This document shows positions 37,178-45,555 of a stretch of 64,000 nt of DNA, piece after piece. Source of the DNA: Polaromonas jejuensis NBRC 106434 (GTDB lineage Bacteria; Pseudomonadota; Gammaproteobacteria; Burkholderiales; Burkholderiaceae_C); assembly GCF_001598235.1 (NCBI RefSeq), contig NZ_BCYO01000007.1, positions 124,001 through 188,000 of the forward strand, given 5' to 3'. Within the stretch, counting starts at the first letter, position 1; every line of letters begins with the position of its first letter. The position numbers and the translations under genes were made by a program. Below the pieces are notes generated by a model. The model was not told the DNA's origin. It ran no database searches and saw only the letters and a program-made list of their open reading frames with translations.

Positions 37178-38278
37178 TCAGTTGTCGAGAAAGCGGACCT
37201 GCGTCGGCTCGATGCCGAGCCGCACCTCGGCGCCTGGCGGGAACATGGCCAGCCCCGAGTAGTGCGCCTGGTCGGCCACCATGGCCACCTCGCCCACGCG
37301 CACGCGGTAGCGCGAGAACTCGCCGAGGAATTCGGAGCTTTCCACGCGCCCCTCGACCCAGACGCGGGAAGCGTCCACCTGCTCGTCGCGCACCCGGATG
37401 CTGACCTGGTGCGGCCTGAACGCCATGGCCGCCGCGCCGGGGCGCAGGGTCGATTCGGGCGGATGCGGGAAGGTCAGCGGGCCCAGGCCGTTCACGTTGA
37501 AGCTCATGGTCTCGCCATTGACATGGCTGATGTGGCCCTCCAGCAGGTTGGCCGTGCCGACGAAGCCCGCCACGAAGCGGTTGCCCGGGAAATCGAACAG
37601 CCCGGCGGCGGTGCCGACCTGTTGCAGGATGCCCTTGTCGAGCACGGCCATGCGGTCGGCCGTGGTCATGGCCTCTTCCTGGTCGTGCGTCACGAAAATC
37701 GTCGTGATGCCCAAGGTGCGCTGCAGGTTCTTGAGCTCCTCGCGCATTTGCACGCGCAACTGCTTGTCCAGGTTGGACAAGGGCTCGTCCAGCAGCAGCA
37801 CCTGCGGCTCGATCACGATGGTGCGCGCCAGCGCGACGCGCTGCTGCTGGCCACCCGACAGCATGGAAGGCCGCCGCTTGGCGTACTGTTTCAGGCCCAC
37901 CAGGTCCAGCGCATCCTCGACTTTCTGCTGGATGGTTTTCTTATCAACTTTCCTCTCCACCAGGCCGAACGCGACGTTGTCCCAGACGGTCATGTGGGGC
38001 CACAGCGCGTAGTTCTGGAACACCATGCCGACGTTGCGCAGGTGCGGGGGTGTGCCCGAGACGTCCTTGCCGTCGATCAGCAGCGAGCCGCCCTGGTGCT
38101 GGTTGAAGCCGGCGATCAGGCGCAGCAAGGTGGACTTGCCCGAGCCGCTGGGGCCCAGCAGCGCGAAAAACTCGCCGGGCTCCACCGACAGGGTGATGTC
38201 TTTCAGGACTTCGGTTTTTCCGTAGCTCAGGGAAAGGTGTTTGGCAACAACGCCCACTTTTTTCAAGGGTTTCAACAT
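37178..38278 (-). CDS. ABC transporter ATP-binding protein (Fe3+/phosphonate/spermidine type)
   Basis: A 366-residue ATPase of the FbpC/PhnT/PotA class. Walker [12 protein letters not shown] (about residue 40), Q-loop VFQNYALWPHMTV, signature [14 protein letters not shown], Walker B VLLLDEPLSNLD and H-loop FVTHDQEEAMT are intact. The C-terminal ~100 residues form a TOBE-like regulatory domain. The importer's substrate is not settled: iron(III), 2-aminoethylphosphonate or an organic anion are all possible for this class. Confidence 0.92.
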   Translation of the reverse strand: MLKPLKKVGVVAKHLSLSYGKTEVLKDITLSVEPGEFFALLGPSGSGKSTLLRLIAGFNQHQGGSLLIDGKDVSGTPPHLRNVGMVFQNYALWPHMTVWDNVAFGLVERKVDKKTIQQKVEDALDLVGLKQYAKRRPSMLSGGQQQRVALARTIVIEPQVLLLDEPLSNLDKQLRVQMREELKNLQRTLGITTIFVTHDQEEAMTTADRMAVLDKGILQQVGTAAGLFDFPGNRFVAGFVGTANLLEGHISHVNGETMSFNVNGLGPLTFPHPPESTLRPGAAAMAFRPHQVSIRVRDEQVDASRVWVEGRVESSEFLGEFSRYRVRVGEVAMVADQAHYSGLAMFPPGAEVRLGIEPTQVRFLDN

Positions 38279-38287
38279 GGTTTACTC

Positions 38288-40027
38288 TCAGTCTTCGTGG
38301 CGGGCGGCCGTGCGCGCATTGGAGCGCTCAGCCACCCAGTGGGATAGATAGGTGCCCACGGCGACGACCACCACGGCGATCACGCCCAGGGCCGAGCCGG
38401 GGCCGCGGCCCGAGACGCTCTGCATGTACAGGTAGATGCCGTAGCTCATGGGCGCGTTCGACTCGGTCGTGGTCAGCATGATGGTGGCCGACAGTTCCAC
38501 GGCAGCGGTGATGAAGCTGGTGACAAAACCGGCAAGGATACCGCCGGCCATGAGCGGCACCACGATGCGGCGTATCGTGCTGAGCCGGTTGGCGCCCAGG
38601 CTCTGGGCCGACTCCTCCAGCGAGATGTGCACCTGCTGCAGCGCCGCGTAGCAGGAACGCAAGGCGTAGGGCAGGCGTCGCACGGCATAGGCAATCATGA
38701 TCAGCACCCAGGTGGCGGTGATGGGCGTGTCGCTGAACGGAACCGCCATGCCCTTGAAGATGCGCAGGTAGCCAATCGCCAGCACCAGGCCGGGAATCGC
38801 CAGCGCAATCGACGAGGCCCAGTCCAGCCACTGGCGCGCCGGCAGCCGGGTGCGCAGGATCAGGTAGGCAATGGCCGTGCCGATGACCACGTCCAGCCCG
38901 GCGGCCAGGCCGCAGTACAGCAGCGTGTTGTGGATCATCCGACTGGAGTCGCTGAACACGGTAGCGTAGTGCTGCAGCGTAAAGGCATCCGGCAGGACGG
39001 AAAAACTCCAGACCTTGGCAAAGCTCATCAGCAGGATGCCCAGGTGCGGCGACAGCACCACCACCAGCACCAGCCCTATCCAGAAGTAGGCGATGGCGGA
39101 CTGCCAGGCCGTCAGCTTGCGCCGCTGGATGCTGTTGCCGCCCTTTTGCAGGGTCGAGTAGTCGCGCCCCTTCATGACCCGGGCCGCCAGCCACATGGCC
39201 AGGATGGAAAAGGCAATCATGATGACGCTGATCACATAGCCCAGCGGGTCGTCCACGCCCACGGACGTGATGCGCAGATAGGCCTGGGGCGCGAGCATAT
39301 TGGTCGTGCCCATCACCAGCGGCGTGCCCAGGTCGTCGAACACCTTCACGAAGACCAGGGACGCCCCCGCCAGGAAGCCGGGCATGGCCAGCGGGAAAAT
39401 CACGCGGCGGAACAGCCTGAAACCGGTGCAGCCCAGGTTTTGCGCGGACTCTTCCATGGCGCCATCGATGTTGCGCAGGGACGCCACCAGGTTCAGCAGG
39501 ATGAACGGGAAGTAGTGCAGGCTCTCGACGAAGATGATGCCGCCCAGGCCTTCCATGACCGGGATGGTGAAGCCGAACCATTGGTCGAGCAGCAGGTTGA
39601 CCGAGCCGCTGCGCCCGAAGATCAGCTGCAAAGCCACGGCGCCCACGAAGGGCGGCATGATCAGCGGCAGGATGCCCAGCGTCTGGATGACCAGCGCGCC
39701 GCGGAACTCAAAACGCACCGTCAGGTAGGCCAGGGGGATCGCGATAAGCGAGGCGAACACCACGGAGAACACGGCCACCAGCATGCTGTTGACGAAGGAC
39801 TCCCTGAACAGGGACTGCCCGAAGAAGTTGGCGAAATGGCCCAAGGTGAGCCGCCCCTCTTCCGTCACGAAGGCGGTGTAGATCACCGACCCGACGGGCG
39901 CGAGCAGAAACAGCGCCAGGAAGGCGAAGATGATGAGGCCGGCCAGCCAGGCGCCCAGCCCGCCCGGCAGCCGCCAGGTGCGGGGTTGTGCCAGCAGCAC
40001 CGGCGAGTTCACGGTTGAAGAAGTCAT
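38288..40027 (-). CDS. ABC transporter permease, duplicated FbpB type
   Basis: A 579-residue permease containing two tandem BPD-transport domains with about 12 helices in total, as in FbpB-type permeases. Each half has its EAA loop: EESAQNLGCTGFRLFRRVIFPLAMPG and EESAQSLGANRLSTIRRIVVPLMAGG (shown in parts). The start is ATG 40027. It lies 9 bp upstream of the ATPase gene. Confidence 0.93.
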   Translation of the reverse strand: MTSSTVNSPVLLAQPRTWRLPGGLGAWLAGLIIFAFLALFLLAPVGSVIYTAFVTEEGRLTLGHFANFFGQSLFRESFVNSMLVAVFSVVFASLIAIPLAYLTVRFEFRGALVIQTLGILPLIMPPFVGAVALQLIFGRSGSVNLLLDQWFGFTIPVMEGLGGIIFVESLHYFPFILLNLVASLRNIDGAMEESAQNLGCTGFRLFRRVIFPLAMPGFLAGASLVFVKVFDDLGTPLVMGTTNMLAPQAYLRITSVGVDDPLGYVISVIMIAFSILAMWLAARVMKGRDYSTLQKGGNSIQRRKLTAWQSAIAYFWIGLVLVVVLSPHLGILLMSFAKVWSFSVLPDAFTLQHYATVFSDSSRMIHNTLLYCGLAAGLDVVIGTAIAYLILRTRLPARQWLDWASSIALAIPGLVLAIGYLRIFKGMAVPFSDTPITATWVLIMIAYAVRRLPYALRSCYAALQQVHISLEESAQSLGANRLSTIRRIVVPLMAGGILAGFVTSFITAAVELSATIMLTTTESNAPMSYGIYLYMQSVSGRGPGSALGVIAVVVVAVGTYLSHWVAERSNARTAARHED

Positions 40028-40041
40028 TGACGGGGCAGTCC

Positions 40042-41385
40042 TTATTTGAGGAGCGCGGACGCTTCACCGGCCAGCTGTTCGGCGCGGGCGTAGTTGGCTT
40101 TAGCTTTGGAGTTCCAGAGCTCTTCCAGGCCGGTAAGCTGCTTGGCGACGGCCACGTCTTTTTTGTTCTTGCGGAAGATTTCCAGGAACTGCTTGTCGTT
40201 GACGTTCTTCTCGTCCACCAGCGGCGTGTAGGCAAAGCTGCGCGCCTGCTTGAGCAGCTCGGCGGCGCGCGGGTTGGGCTTGGCGGCCAGCTTGCGTTCA
40301 GCCTCATGAATGGCCTTGGTCGCCGCCTGCAGCTCTTTCAGCCGGAAGGTGACGGTCTGGTCGAACAGGCTGGTCACCAGCGCGTAGCGCGCCTCGGACA
40401 GCTCCGAGTCGAACTTCACCTTGGACTTGCGCGCGATGTCGTAGATGTTGGGGTAGTCGTGCGGCACCTTCAGGCCCGCGACAGAATACGGAAGCACCGG
40501 CATGCGGCTGATCTTGGGATCGAAGAGCAGCTCCTGGCCTTCCGTCGACAGCGAGTAGGCGATGAACTTGCTGGCCTCGGCGGTATTCTTGCCGCCGGCA
40601 ATCATCGCAATGCTGGCGGGCACGACCGACGTGACGCTGGGATACACAAAGTCCACCGGGAAGCCCGAATACCGGCCCGCCAGGCCAAAGAAGTCAATGA
40701 CCAGGCCTATGCCGAACTGGCCGTTGTTCACGCCGTCGGGTACGCCGAAGCTGCGGTCGGTGACGGCGGCGCAGTTGCCGCCGATCTGCAACAGCTGGGT
40801 CCAGCCCTTTTCCCAGCCTTCACCCTGCAGGATGGTTTCCACCGTGAGATGGGTAGTGCCCGAACGCGAGGGCGACGACAGCGCCACATGGCCGTAGTAA
40901 ACGCCCTTGGTCAGGTCAGCCCATTCCTTGGGTGCAGGCAGCTTGTTGGCCTGCATATAGCGCTTGTTGGTCATGATGCCGTAGCCCGACAAGGCCTGGC
41001 CAAAGTAAAAGCCCTCCGGATCGTTGACCGGGTAGTTGCCGATTTTTTTCGGCACCAGCGGGTTGCCGGCCTCGGGCACCTTCTGCAACAGCTTGTCGCG
41101 CGCCAGCACCTCAAAGGCCACCACGTCCGACGACCAGAACACATCGGGGCGCTGGCCGGCCGCGGTTTCGCGGATGTAGGGAATGGAGGCGGTGCCGCTT
41201 TTGTTCAGTATCTCGAGCTTGATCGTGGGGTTTTTGGCCTCGAACGCCTTTCTGTAGGTGTCCGTGATTTCTTTCGGGAAAGAAGTGATTACGGTGACCG
41301 TGCCGGCCTGGGCGGCCGCGTAAATGGACAGGCCTAGGGCGAGCGCCAGGGCCGTGACTACCGGCTTGAATGCAATGCTGCGCAT
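40042..41385 (-). CDS. ABC transporter periplasmic binding protein, FbpA-like with long C-terminal extension
   Basis: A 447-residue receptor. The signal peptide ends near AQA (about residue 27). The first part, TVTVITSFPKEITDTYRKAFE, the segment GQRPDVFWSSD and the GLVIDFFGLAG region resemble type 2 ferric/phosphonate-binding proteins. The C-terminal ~100 residues (rich in Lys, Ala and Glu, probably helical) go beyond the usual ~340 residues. The ATG at 41385 follows AAGGAGA. It is the first gene of the importer operon. Confidence 0.9.
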   Translation of the reverse strand: MRSIAFKPVVTALALALGLSIYAAAQAGTVTVITSFPKEITDTYRKAFEAKNPTIKLEILNKSGTASIPYIRETAAGQRPDVFWSSDVVAFEVLARDKLLQKVPEAGNPLVPKKIGNYPVNDPEGFYFGQALSGYGIMTNKRYMQANKLPAPKEWADLTKGVYYGHVALSSPSRSGTTHLTVETILQGEGWEKGWTQLLQIGGNCAAVTDRSFGVPDGVNNGQFGIGLVIDFFGLAGRYSGFPVDFVYPSVTSVVPASIAMIAGGKNTAEASKFIAYSLSTEGQELLFDPKISRMPVLPYSVAGLKVPHDYPNIYDIARKSKVKFDSELSEARYALVTSLFDQTVTFRLKELQAATKAIHEAERKLAAKPNPRAAELLKQARSFAYTPLVDEKNVNDKQFLEIFRKNKKDVAVAKQLTGLEELWNSKAKANYARAEQLAGEASALLK

Positions 41386-41492
41386 GGATGTCTCCTTCGG
41401 GTTGTTGAGTTGTGCCCGAAGGTTACGCACGACGCCGCCGGCTGACCAATCACAGTTTTTGATGCCTCCCATCAGCAGCAACAGGCGTCGGG

Positions 41493-43274
41493 TTAACCCT
41501 CGGCGGCCTTGAAGCGGGCTTCCTCCTGCAGCCGCAGCACCCGGCGCTGCACTTTGCCGGTGGTGGTCATGGGCAAGGCGTCGATGAATTCGATTTCCTT
41601 GGGGTATTCGTAGGGCGCCAGCAGGTTTTTCACATGGGCCTGCAGCTCGGCGATCATTTGCAGCTCAAACTGACCTTCAGCCCCCGTCGAACCGGCGCGA
41701 GAAGCTATGAAATCAGGAGCAAGCACAACATAGGCCTTGACCACGGCGCCGCGCTCGCGGTCCGGCTTGGGCACCACGGCGGCATTCACGACGGCCGGGT
41801 GCTTGATCAGGCAGTTCTCGATTTCACCGGGGCCGATGCGGTAGCCGGCTGCCTTGAAGACATCGTCGGCGCGGCCCTCGTACCAGAGGTAGCCGTCGGC
41901 ATCGCGGCGCGCCAGGTCGCCGGTGCGGCACCAGTCGCCGCTGAACTTGGCGCGGGTGGCTTCGTCCTTGCGCCAATAGCCCAAAAAGAAGATCGGGTCC
42001 GGATCGCCGTGCACATCGAAACGGTTCACGGCCACATCGCCGGGCACGCCGACGGCGCATTCACGGCCTTCGTCATCCAGCACGGCGACACGATGACCGG
42101 GGTAAGCCTTGCCCATGCTGCCCGGCCTGGCAGGCCAATACCGGGAACAGTTGCCGACGATGTAGTTGACCTCGGTCTGGCCAAACATCTCGTTGACGGT
42201 CACGCCCAGCTGCTCGCGGCAGTAGGCAAACACCGCATCGCCGACCGCTTCGCCCGCGCTCATGAGGCCTTGCAGCCTGAGCCTGAACTGCCGGCGCGGC
42301 TGCGGATAGGCCTTCATCATGGCCTTGAGCGCCGTGGGAAACAGAAAGCTGTGCGTCACCCCTTGCTCGGCCATCAGGCTGAAGGCCAGCTCGGGACTGA
42401 AGCGGCCATTGAAGGCCACGATGGGCCGGCCGAAATACAGCGTGGGCAGCAGCGCATCCATGAGGCCACCGGTCCAGGCCCAGTCGGCCGGGCTCCAGAA
42501 CACGGCGTCGGACGCCGCATTGGTCTTGCCGTCAAAGCCAAACCAGTTCTGGCTGCAGACAAAGCCAGGCAGGTTGCCTATCAGCGCGCGATGCGCCAGC
42601 AGTGCCCCCTTGGGCGGGCCGGTGGTGCCGCTGGTGTAGATCAGGATGGCCGCCTCGTCGGCCTTGGTCTTCACCGCCGTGAACGAGCGCTGCTGCGCGG
42701 CAAGGGCAGACTCGTAATCAACATCGCCCTGCCCCACCGCCGCGCCGGCCGCCACCACGGTGCGCAGCGCCGGGCAGTCGGTGCGTATGGACTTCACGCT
42801 GGCAATGGCGCTCTCGTCGCAAATCGCGACCACCGCCTCGCTGTCCTGCAGGCGAAAGGCCAGCGCGTCGGGACCAAACAGCATGGACAGCGGCATGGCC
42901 ACCGCCCCCATCTGAAAAATCGCCATGTAGGCCACGGCGGTTTCAAAGCGCTGCGGCATCACGATGGCGACCCGGTCGCCGCGCTGCACGCCCAGGCCAG
43001 CCAGCACATGGCTGAGCGCATCCGCCGCCCGCTGCAGCTCTGAATAAGTATGAAACAGGGTCTCAGCGCCCGGCCTATGGGTGCGAATAGCTATTCTTTT
43101 GGTAGCAGGCAGCGCGTCATCTTCAGCGCGGGCCCAGCGGCCGCAGCAGGCCTCGGCGATGTTGAAGTGCTCGTCGACCTGCCAGCGAAAATTGCGATGC
43201 ATGGCCGCGTAATGGTCGGCGGGCCGGCTGCCGGGCGCCTGGCCCGGCGTGTCCCTGTCTTGACTGCGCTTCAA
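41493..43274 (-). CDS. Acyl-CoA synthetase (AMP-forming)
   Basis: A 593-residue adenylate-forming enzyme that activates a carboxylic acid with ATP and CoA. Motifs are YTSGTTGPPKGALL (P-loop), MFGQTEVNYI, the hinge Asp region in GYLWYEGRADDVFKAAGYRI and the A10 Lys in TTTGKVQRRVL. A TTG start at 43274 is chosen because AAGGAG precedes it by seven bases; there is no ATG in that place. Two 17-bp palindromes of the dispersed family lie inside it and add the pieces ATKRIA and PDFIAS. The substrate is unknown; medium-chain or branched acids are possible. Confidence 0.85.
   Translation of the reverse strand: MKRSQDRDTPGQAPGSRPADHYAAMHRNFRWQVDEHFNIAEACCGRWARAEDDALPATKRIAIRTHRPGAETLFHTYSELQRAADALSHVLAGLGVQRGDRVAIVMPQRFETAVAYMAIFQMGAVAMPLSMLFGPDALAFRLQDSEAVVAICDESAIASVKSIRTDCPALRTVVAAGAAVGQGDVDYESALAAQQRSFTAVKTKADEAAILIYTSGTTGPPKGALLAHRALIGNLPGFVCSQNWFGFDGKTNAASDAVFWSPADWAWTGGLMDALLPTLYFGRPIVAFNGRFSPELAFSLMAEQGVTHSFLFPTALKAMMKAYPQPRRQFRLRLQGLMSAGEAVGDAVFAYCREQLGVTVNEMFGQTEVNYIVGNCSRYWPARPGSMGKAYPGHRVAVLDDEGRECAVGVPGDVAVNRFDVHGDPDPIFFLGYWRKDEATRAKFSGDWCRTGDLARRDADGYLWYEGRADDVFKAAGYRIGPGEIENCLIKHPAVVNAAVVPKPDRERGAVVKAYVVLAPDFIASRAGSTGAEGQFELQMIAELQAHVKNLLAPYEYPKEIEFIDALPMTTTGKVQRRVLRLQEEARFKAAEG
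41704..41720. repeat. 17-bp dispersed palindrome, degenerate copy D (intragenic)
   Basis: GCTATGAAATCAGGAGC has the 17-bp length and the GCTAT...AGC frame but three stem mismatches. It is inside the acyl-CoA synthetase gene and is read on the minus strand as APDFIA. Confidence 0.4.
43090..43106. repeat. 17-bp dispersed palindrome, copy E (intragenic)
   Basis: GCTATTCTTTTGGTAGC, followed by AGGCAGCGC. It is inside the acyl-CoA synthetase gene near the N-terminus and is read as ATKRIA. Confidence 0.55.
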
Positions 43275-43287
43275 CTCGAGTCTCCTT

Positions 43288-44307
43288 ATGATGAAAGCAA
43301 TGTACAAAGAAAAACGCTCTTCCCGCAGCGAGTTTGTCCCTATACGCGGACTCAACTACCACGTACGCATCTGGCAGGCACCCCAGACCGACGCCAGGGC
43401 CGCCAGCGCCGGGCCGCCCCAAGCAAGGCCAGCCCCCTCGGGGGGCAGTGAACCACACGCAGTGGGGAACGTGGGGGTACCACTTGTCCTGGTGCACGGC
43501 TGGATGGACGTGGCGGCGTCCTGGCAGTTCATGGTGGATGCCTTGTCCGACGCTTTTGCGCAGGACCGGACCATCATCGCGCCCGACTGGCGCGGCTTCG
43601 GGCAAACCGGTACCGGCCCGGCCGGCGCCCAGGTCGACCATTACTGGTTTGCCGACTACCTGGCCGACCTCGACTTTCTGCTCGACCATTACGCAGCGGG
43701 CCAGGCGGTGGACCTGGTCGGCCACAGCATGGGCGGCAATGTGGCCATGCTGTATGCCGGGGTGCGGCCCGAACGCATCCGCAAGCTGGTCAACCTGGAG
43801 GGCTTCGGCCTGCCGGCCAGCAGGCCCAGCCAGGCGCCCGGGCGTTATGCCAAGTGGATGGACGAGCTCAAAAGCCTGCACCGCGGCGATCTGGACCTCA
43901 AGCCCTACAACGACCAGGACGGCGTGGCGCGGCGGCTCATGAAGACCAACCCCCGCCTCTCCCCCGACAAGGCCGACTGGCTGGCCAGCCACTGGGCCCG
44001 CCCCGATGCGGCGGGAAAATGGCGGATCCTGGGCGAGGCGGCCCACAAAATCACCAGCGCCCAGCTCTACCGCCTCGATGAAGTACTGGAAATCTACCGG
44101 CGCATCAGCGCGCCCACCCTGGCCATTGAGGCCTCCGACGATTCCCTGGGCAGCTGGTATCAGGGGAAATACACCCTGGCCGAGTACCACGAAAGACTTA
44201 AAAACCTGCCCCAGGCAAGGGTTGCCGTGGTTAAGGACGCCGGCCACATGCTGCACCACGACCAGCCCGAGCAGCTGGCGCGCCTGATTGAGGGCTTTCT
44301 GGACTAA
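43288..44307 (+). CDS. Alpha/beta hydrolase
   Basis: A 339-residue alpha/beta-hydrolase. The oxyanion strand LVLVHGWMD is at about residues 66-74, the nucleophile elbow GHSMGG near 149-154, and the catalytic His in AGHMLHHD near the end, with the acid in the EASDDSL segment. Epoxide-hydrolase or esterase activity is possible. Residues 39-65 come from a GC-rich inserted element. The start is uncertain (43288, 43291 or 43300) and none has a clear ribosome site. The start codon is only 13 bp from that of the divergent synthetase. Confidence 0.85.
   Translation: MMKAMYKEKRSSRSEFVPIRGLNYHVRIWQAPQTDARAASAGPPQARPAPSGGSEPHAVGNVGVPLVLVHGWMDVAASWQFMVDALSDAFAQDRTIIAPDWRGFGQTGTGPAGAQVDHYWFADYLADLDFLLDHYAAGQAVDLVGHSMGGNVAMLYAGVRPERIRKLVNLEGFGLPASRPSQAPGRYAKWMDELKSLHRGDLDLKPYNDQDGVARRLMKTNPRLSPDKADWLASHWARPDAAGKWRILGEAAHKITSAQLYRLDEVLEIYRRISAPTLAIEASDDSLGSWYQGKYTLAEYHERLKNLPQARVAVVKDAGHMLHHDQPEQLARLIEGFLD
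43409..43482. repeat. GC-rich dispersed-type element inserted in frame in the hydrolase gene
   Basis: The stretch carries GGGCCGCCCC, a GCCCCCTCGGGGGGC palindrome (43432-43446), then AGTGAACCACACGCAGTGGGGAACGTGGGGG in parts. It looks like a multi-copy extragenic element recalled from related genomes and is translated as a Pro/Ala/Ser-rich insert. Confidence 0.55.
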
Positions 44308-44380
44308 GTCTTTTCCGGTCGTGAGAAAATGAAGGGTTAGCCAACTTCGGCCCCACCCCATTCAGGATTGAACACTCATC

Positions 44381-45485
44381 ATGGAAGCAGAACACATCAA
44401 CGCCATCGGCAACCAGCTTGCGGACCTGAGCAACCGGGTGAATGAACTTCGGGGGTATCTTTGACTACCCTGCCAAGGAACGCAAGCTAAACGAAGTCAA
44501 CGCCGCGCTGGAAGACCCCAAGGTCTGGGACAACCCCAAGCGCGCCTCGGCCCTCGGCCAGGAAAAAAAATCGCTGGAAGACGTGGTTCATGTGATTGAC
44601 CGCCTGGACCAGGAACTGTCCGACAACACCGAGCTGTTCGAAATGTCCAGGGGCGAAGGCGACGAAGCCGGCATGCGGGCGATTGAAGCCGAAGCCGCCA
44701 CGGTCGCCGCCGAGGTCGAAAAAATGGAATTCCGCCGGATGTTCAACAACCCGGCCGACCCGCTCAACGCCTTCCTCGACATCCAGGCCGGCGCCGGCGG
44801 CACGGAAGCCTGCGACTGGGCCAGCATGCTGCTGCGCCAGTACCTGAAGTACGCGGAACGCAAGGGCTTCAAAACCACGGTCGAAGACGAATCGCCCGGC
44901 GACACCGCCGGCATCAAGGGCGCGACCATCAAGATCGAAGGCGAATACGCCTTTGGCCTGCTGCGCACCGAAACCGGCGTGCACCGCCTGGTGCGCAAGT
45001 CGCCGTTTGACTCCTCGGGCGGCCGCCACACCTCGTTTGCCTCGGTGTTTGTCTACCCCGAAATTGACGACTCGATCGAGATCGAGATCAACCCGTCGGA
45101 TGTGCGCACCGACACCTACCGCGCCAGCGGCGCCGGCGGCCAGCACATCAACAAGACCGACTCGGCCGTGCGCCTGACGCACATCCCGACCGGCATCGTG
45201 GTGCAGTGCCAGGACGGCCGCAGCCAGCACAGCAACCGCGACGTGGCCTGGAAGCGCCTGCGTTCCCGGCTGTATGACTTCGAGTTGCGCAAGCAGCAGG
45301 AAGCCCAGCAAAAACTCGAGGACACCAAAACCGATGTGGGCTGGGGCCACCAGATCCGCAGCTATGTGCTGGACAACAGCCGCATCAAGGACTTGCGCAC
45401 CAACGTCGAAATCTCGGCCACCCAAAAGGTGCTGGACGGCGACCTCGATGCCTTCATCGAGGCCTCCTTGAAACAAGGCGTCTGA
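44381..45485 (+). CDS. prfB: Peptide chain release factor 2 (programmed +1 frameshift)
   Basis: A 367-residue release factor that reads UGA and UAA. Frame 0 runs from ATG 44381 to CTT, followed by an in-frame TGA at 44462-44464; skipping one base (T44462) continues in the +1 frame from GAC 44463 to the stop at 45485. The main part shows the SPF anticodon-like tripeptide (KSPFDSSGG) and [15 protein letters not shown] with the peptidyl-hydrolysis GGQ motif. Taken without the shift the gene would start at 44442 and lack its first 27 residues. It is an autoregulated single gene. Confidence 0.96.
44449..44465 (+). promoter_or_regulatory. Programmed frameshift site of prfB
   Basis: TTCGGGGGTATCTTTGAC contains an SD-like GGGGG, the slippery CTT and the TGA-C stop context (44462-44465), as in E. 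coli prfB, where slow UGA reading by RF2 itself favours the +1 shift. Confidence 0.9.
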
Positions 45486-45555
45486 CGGCGATCTGCGCCG
45501 TCATGCGGGTGGGTGAATTTTCAGAACGTTTTACGAGTTTTCTAGGAAAAAAAAC

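Noticed and set aside
38627-40018. A 463-codon plus-strand frame over the duplicated permease
   Set aside because: Very rich in Gln, His and Arg; the minus strand codes a convincing twelve-helix permease.
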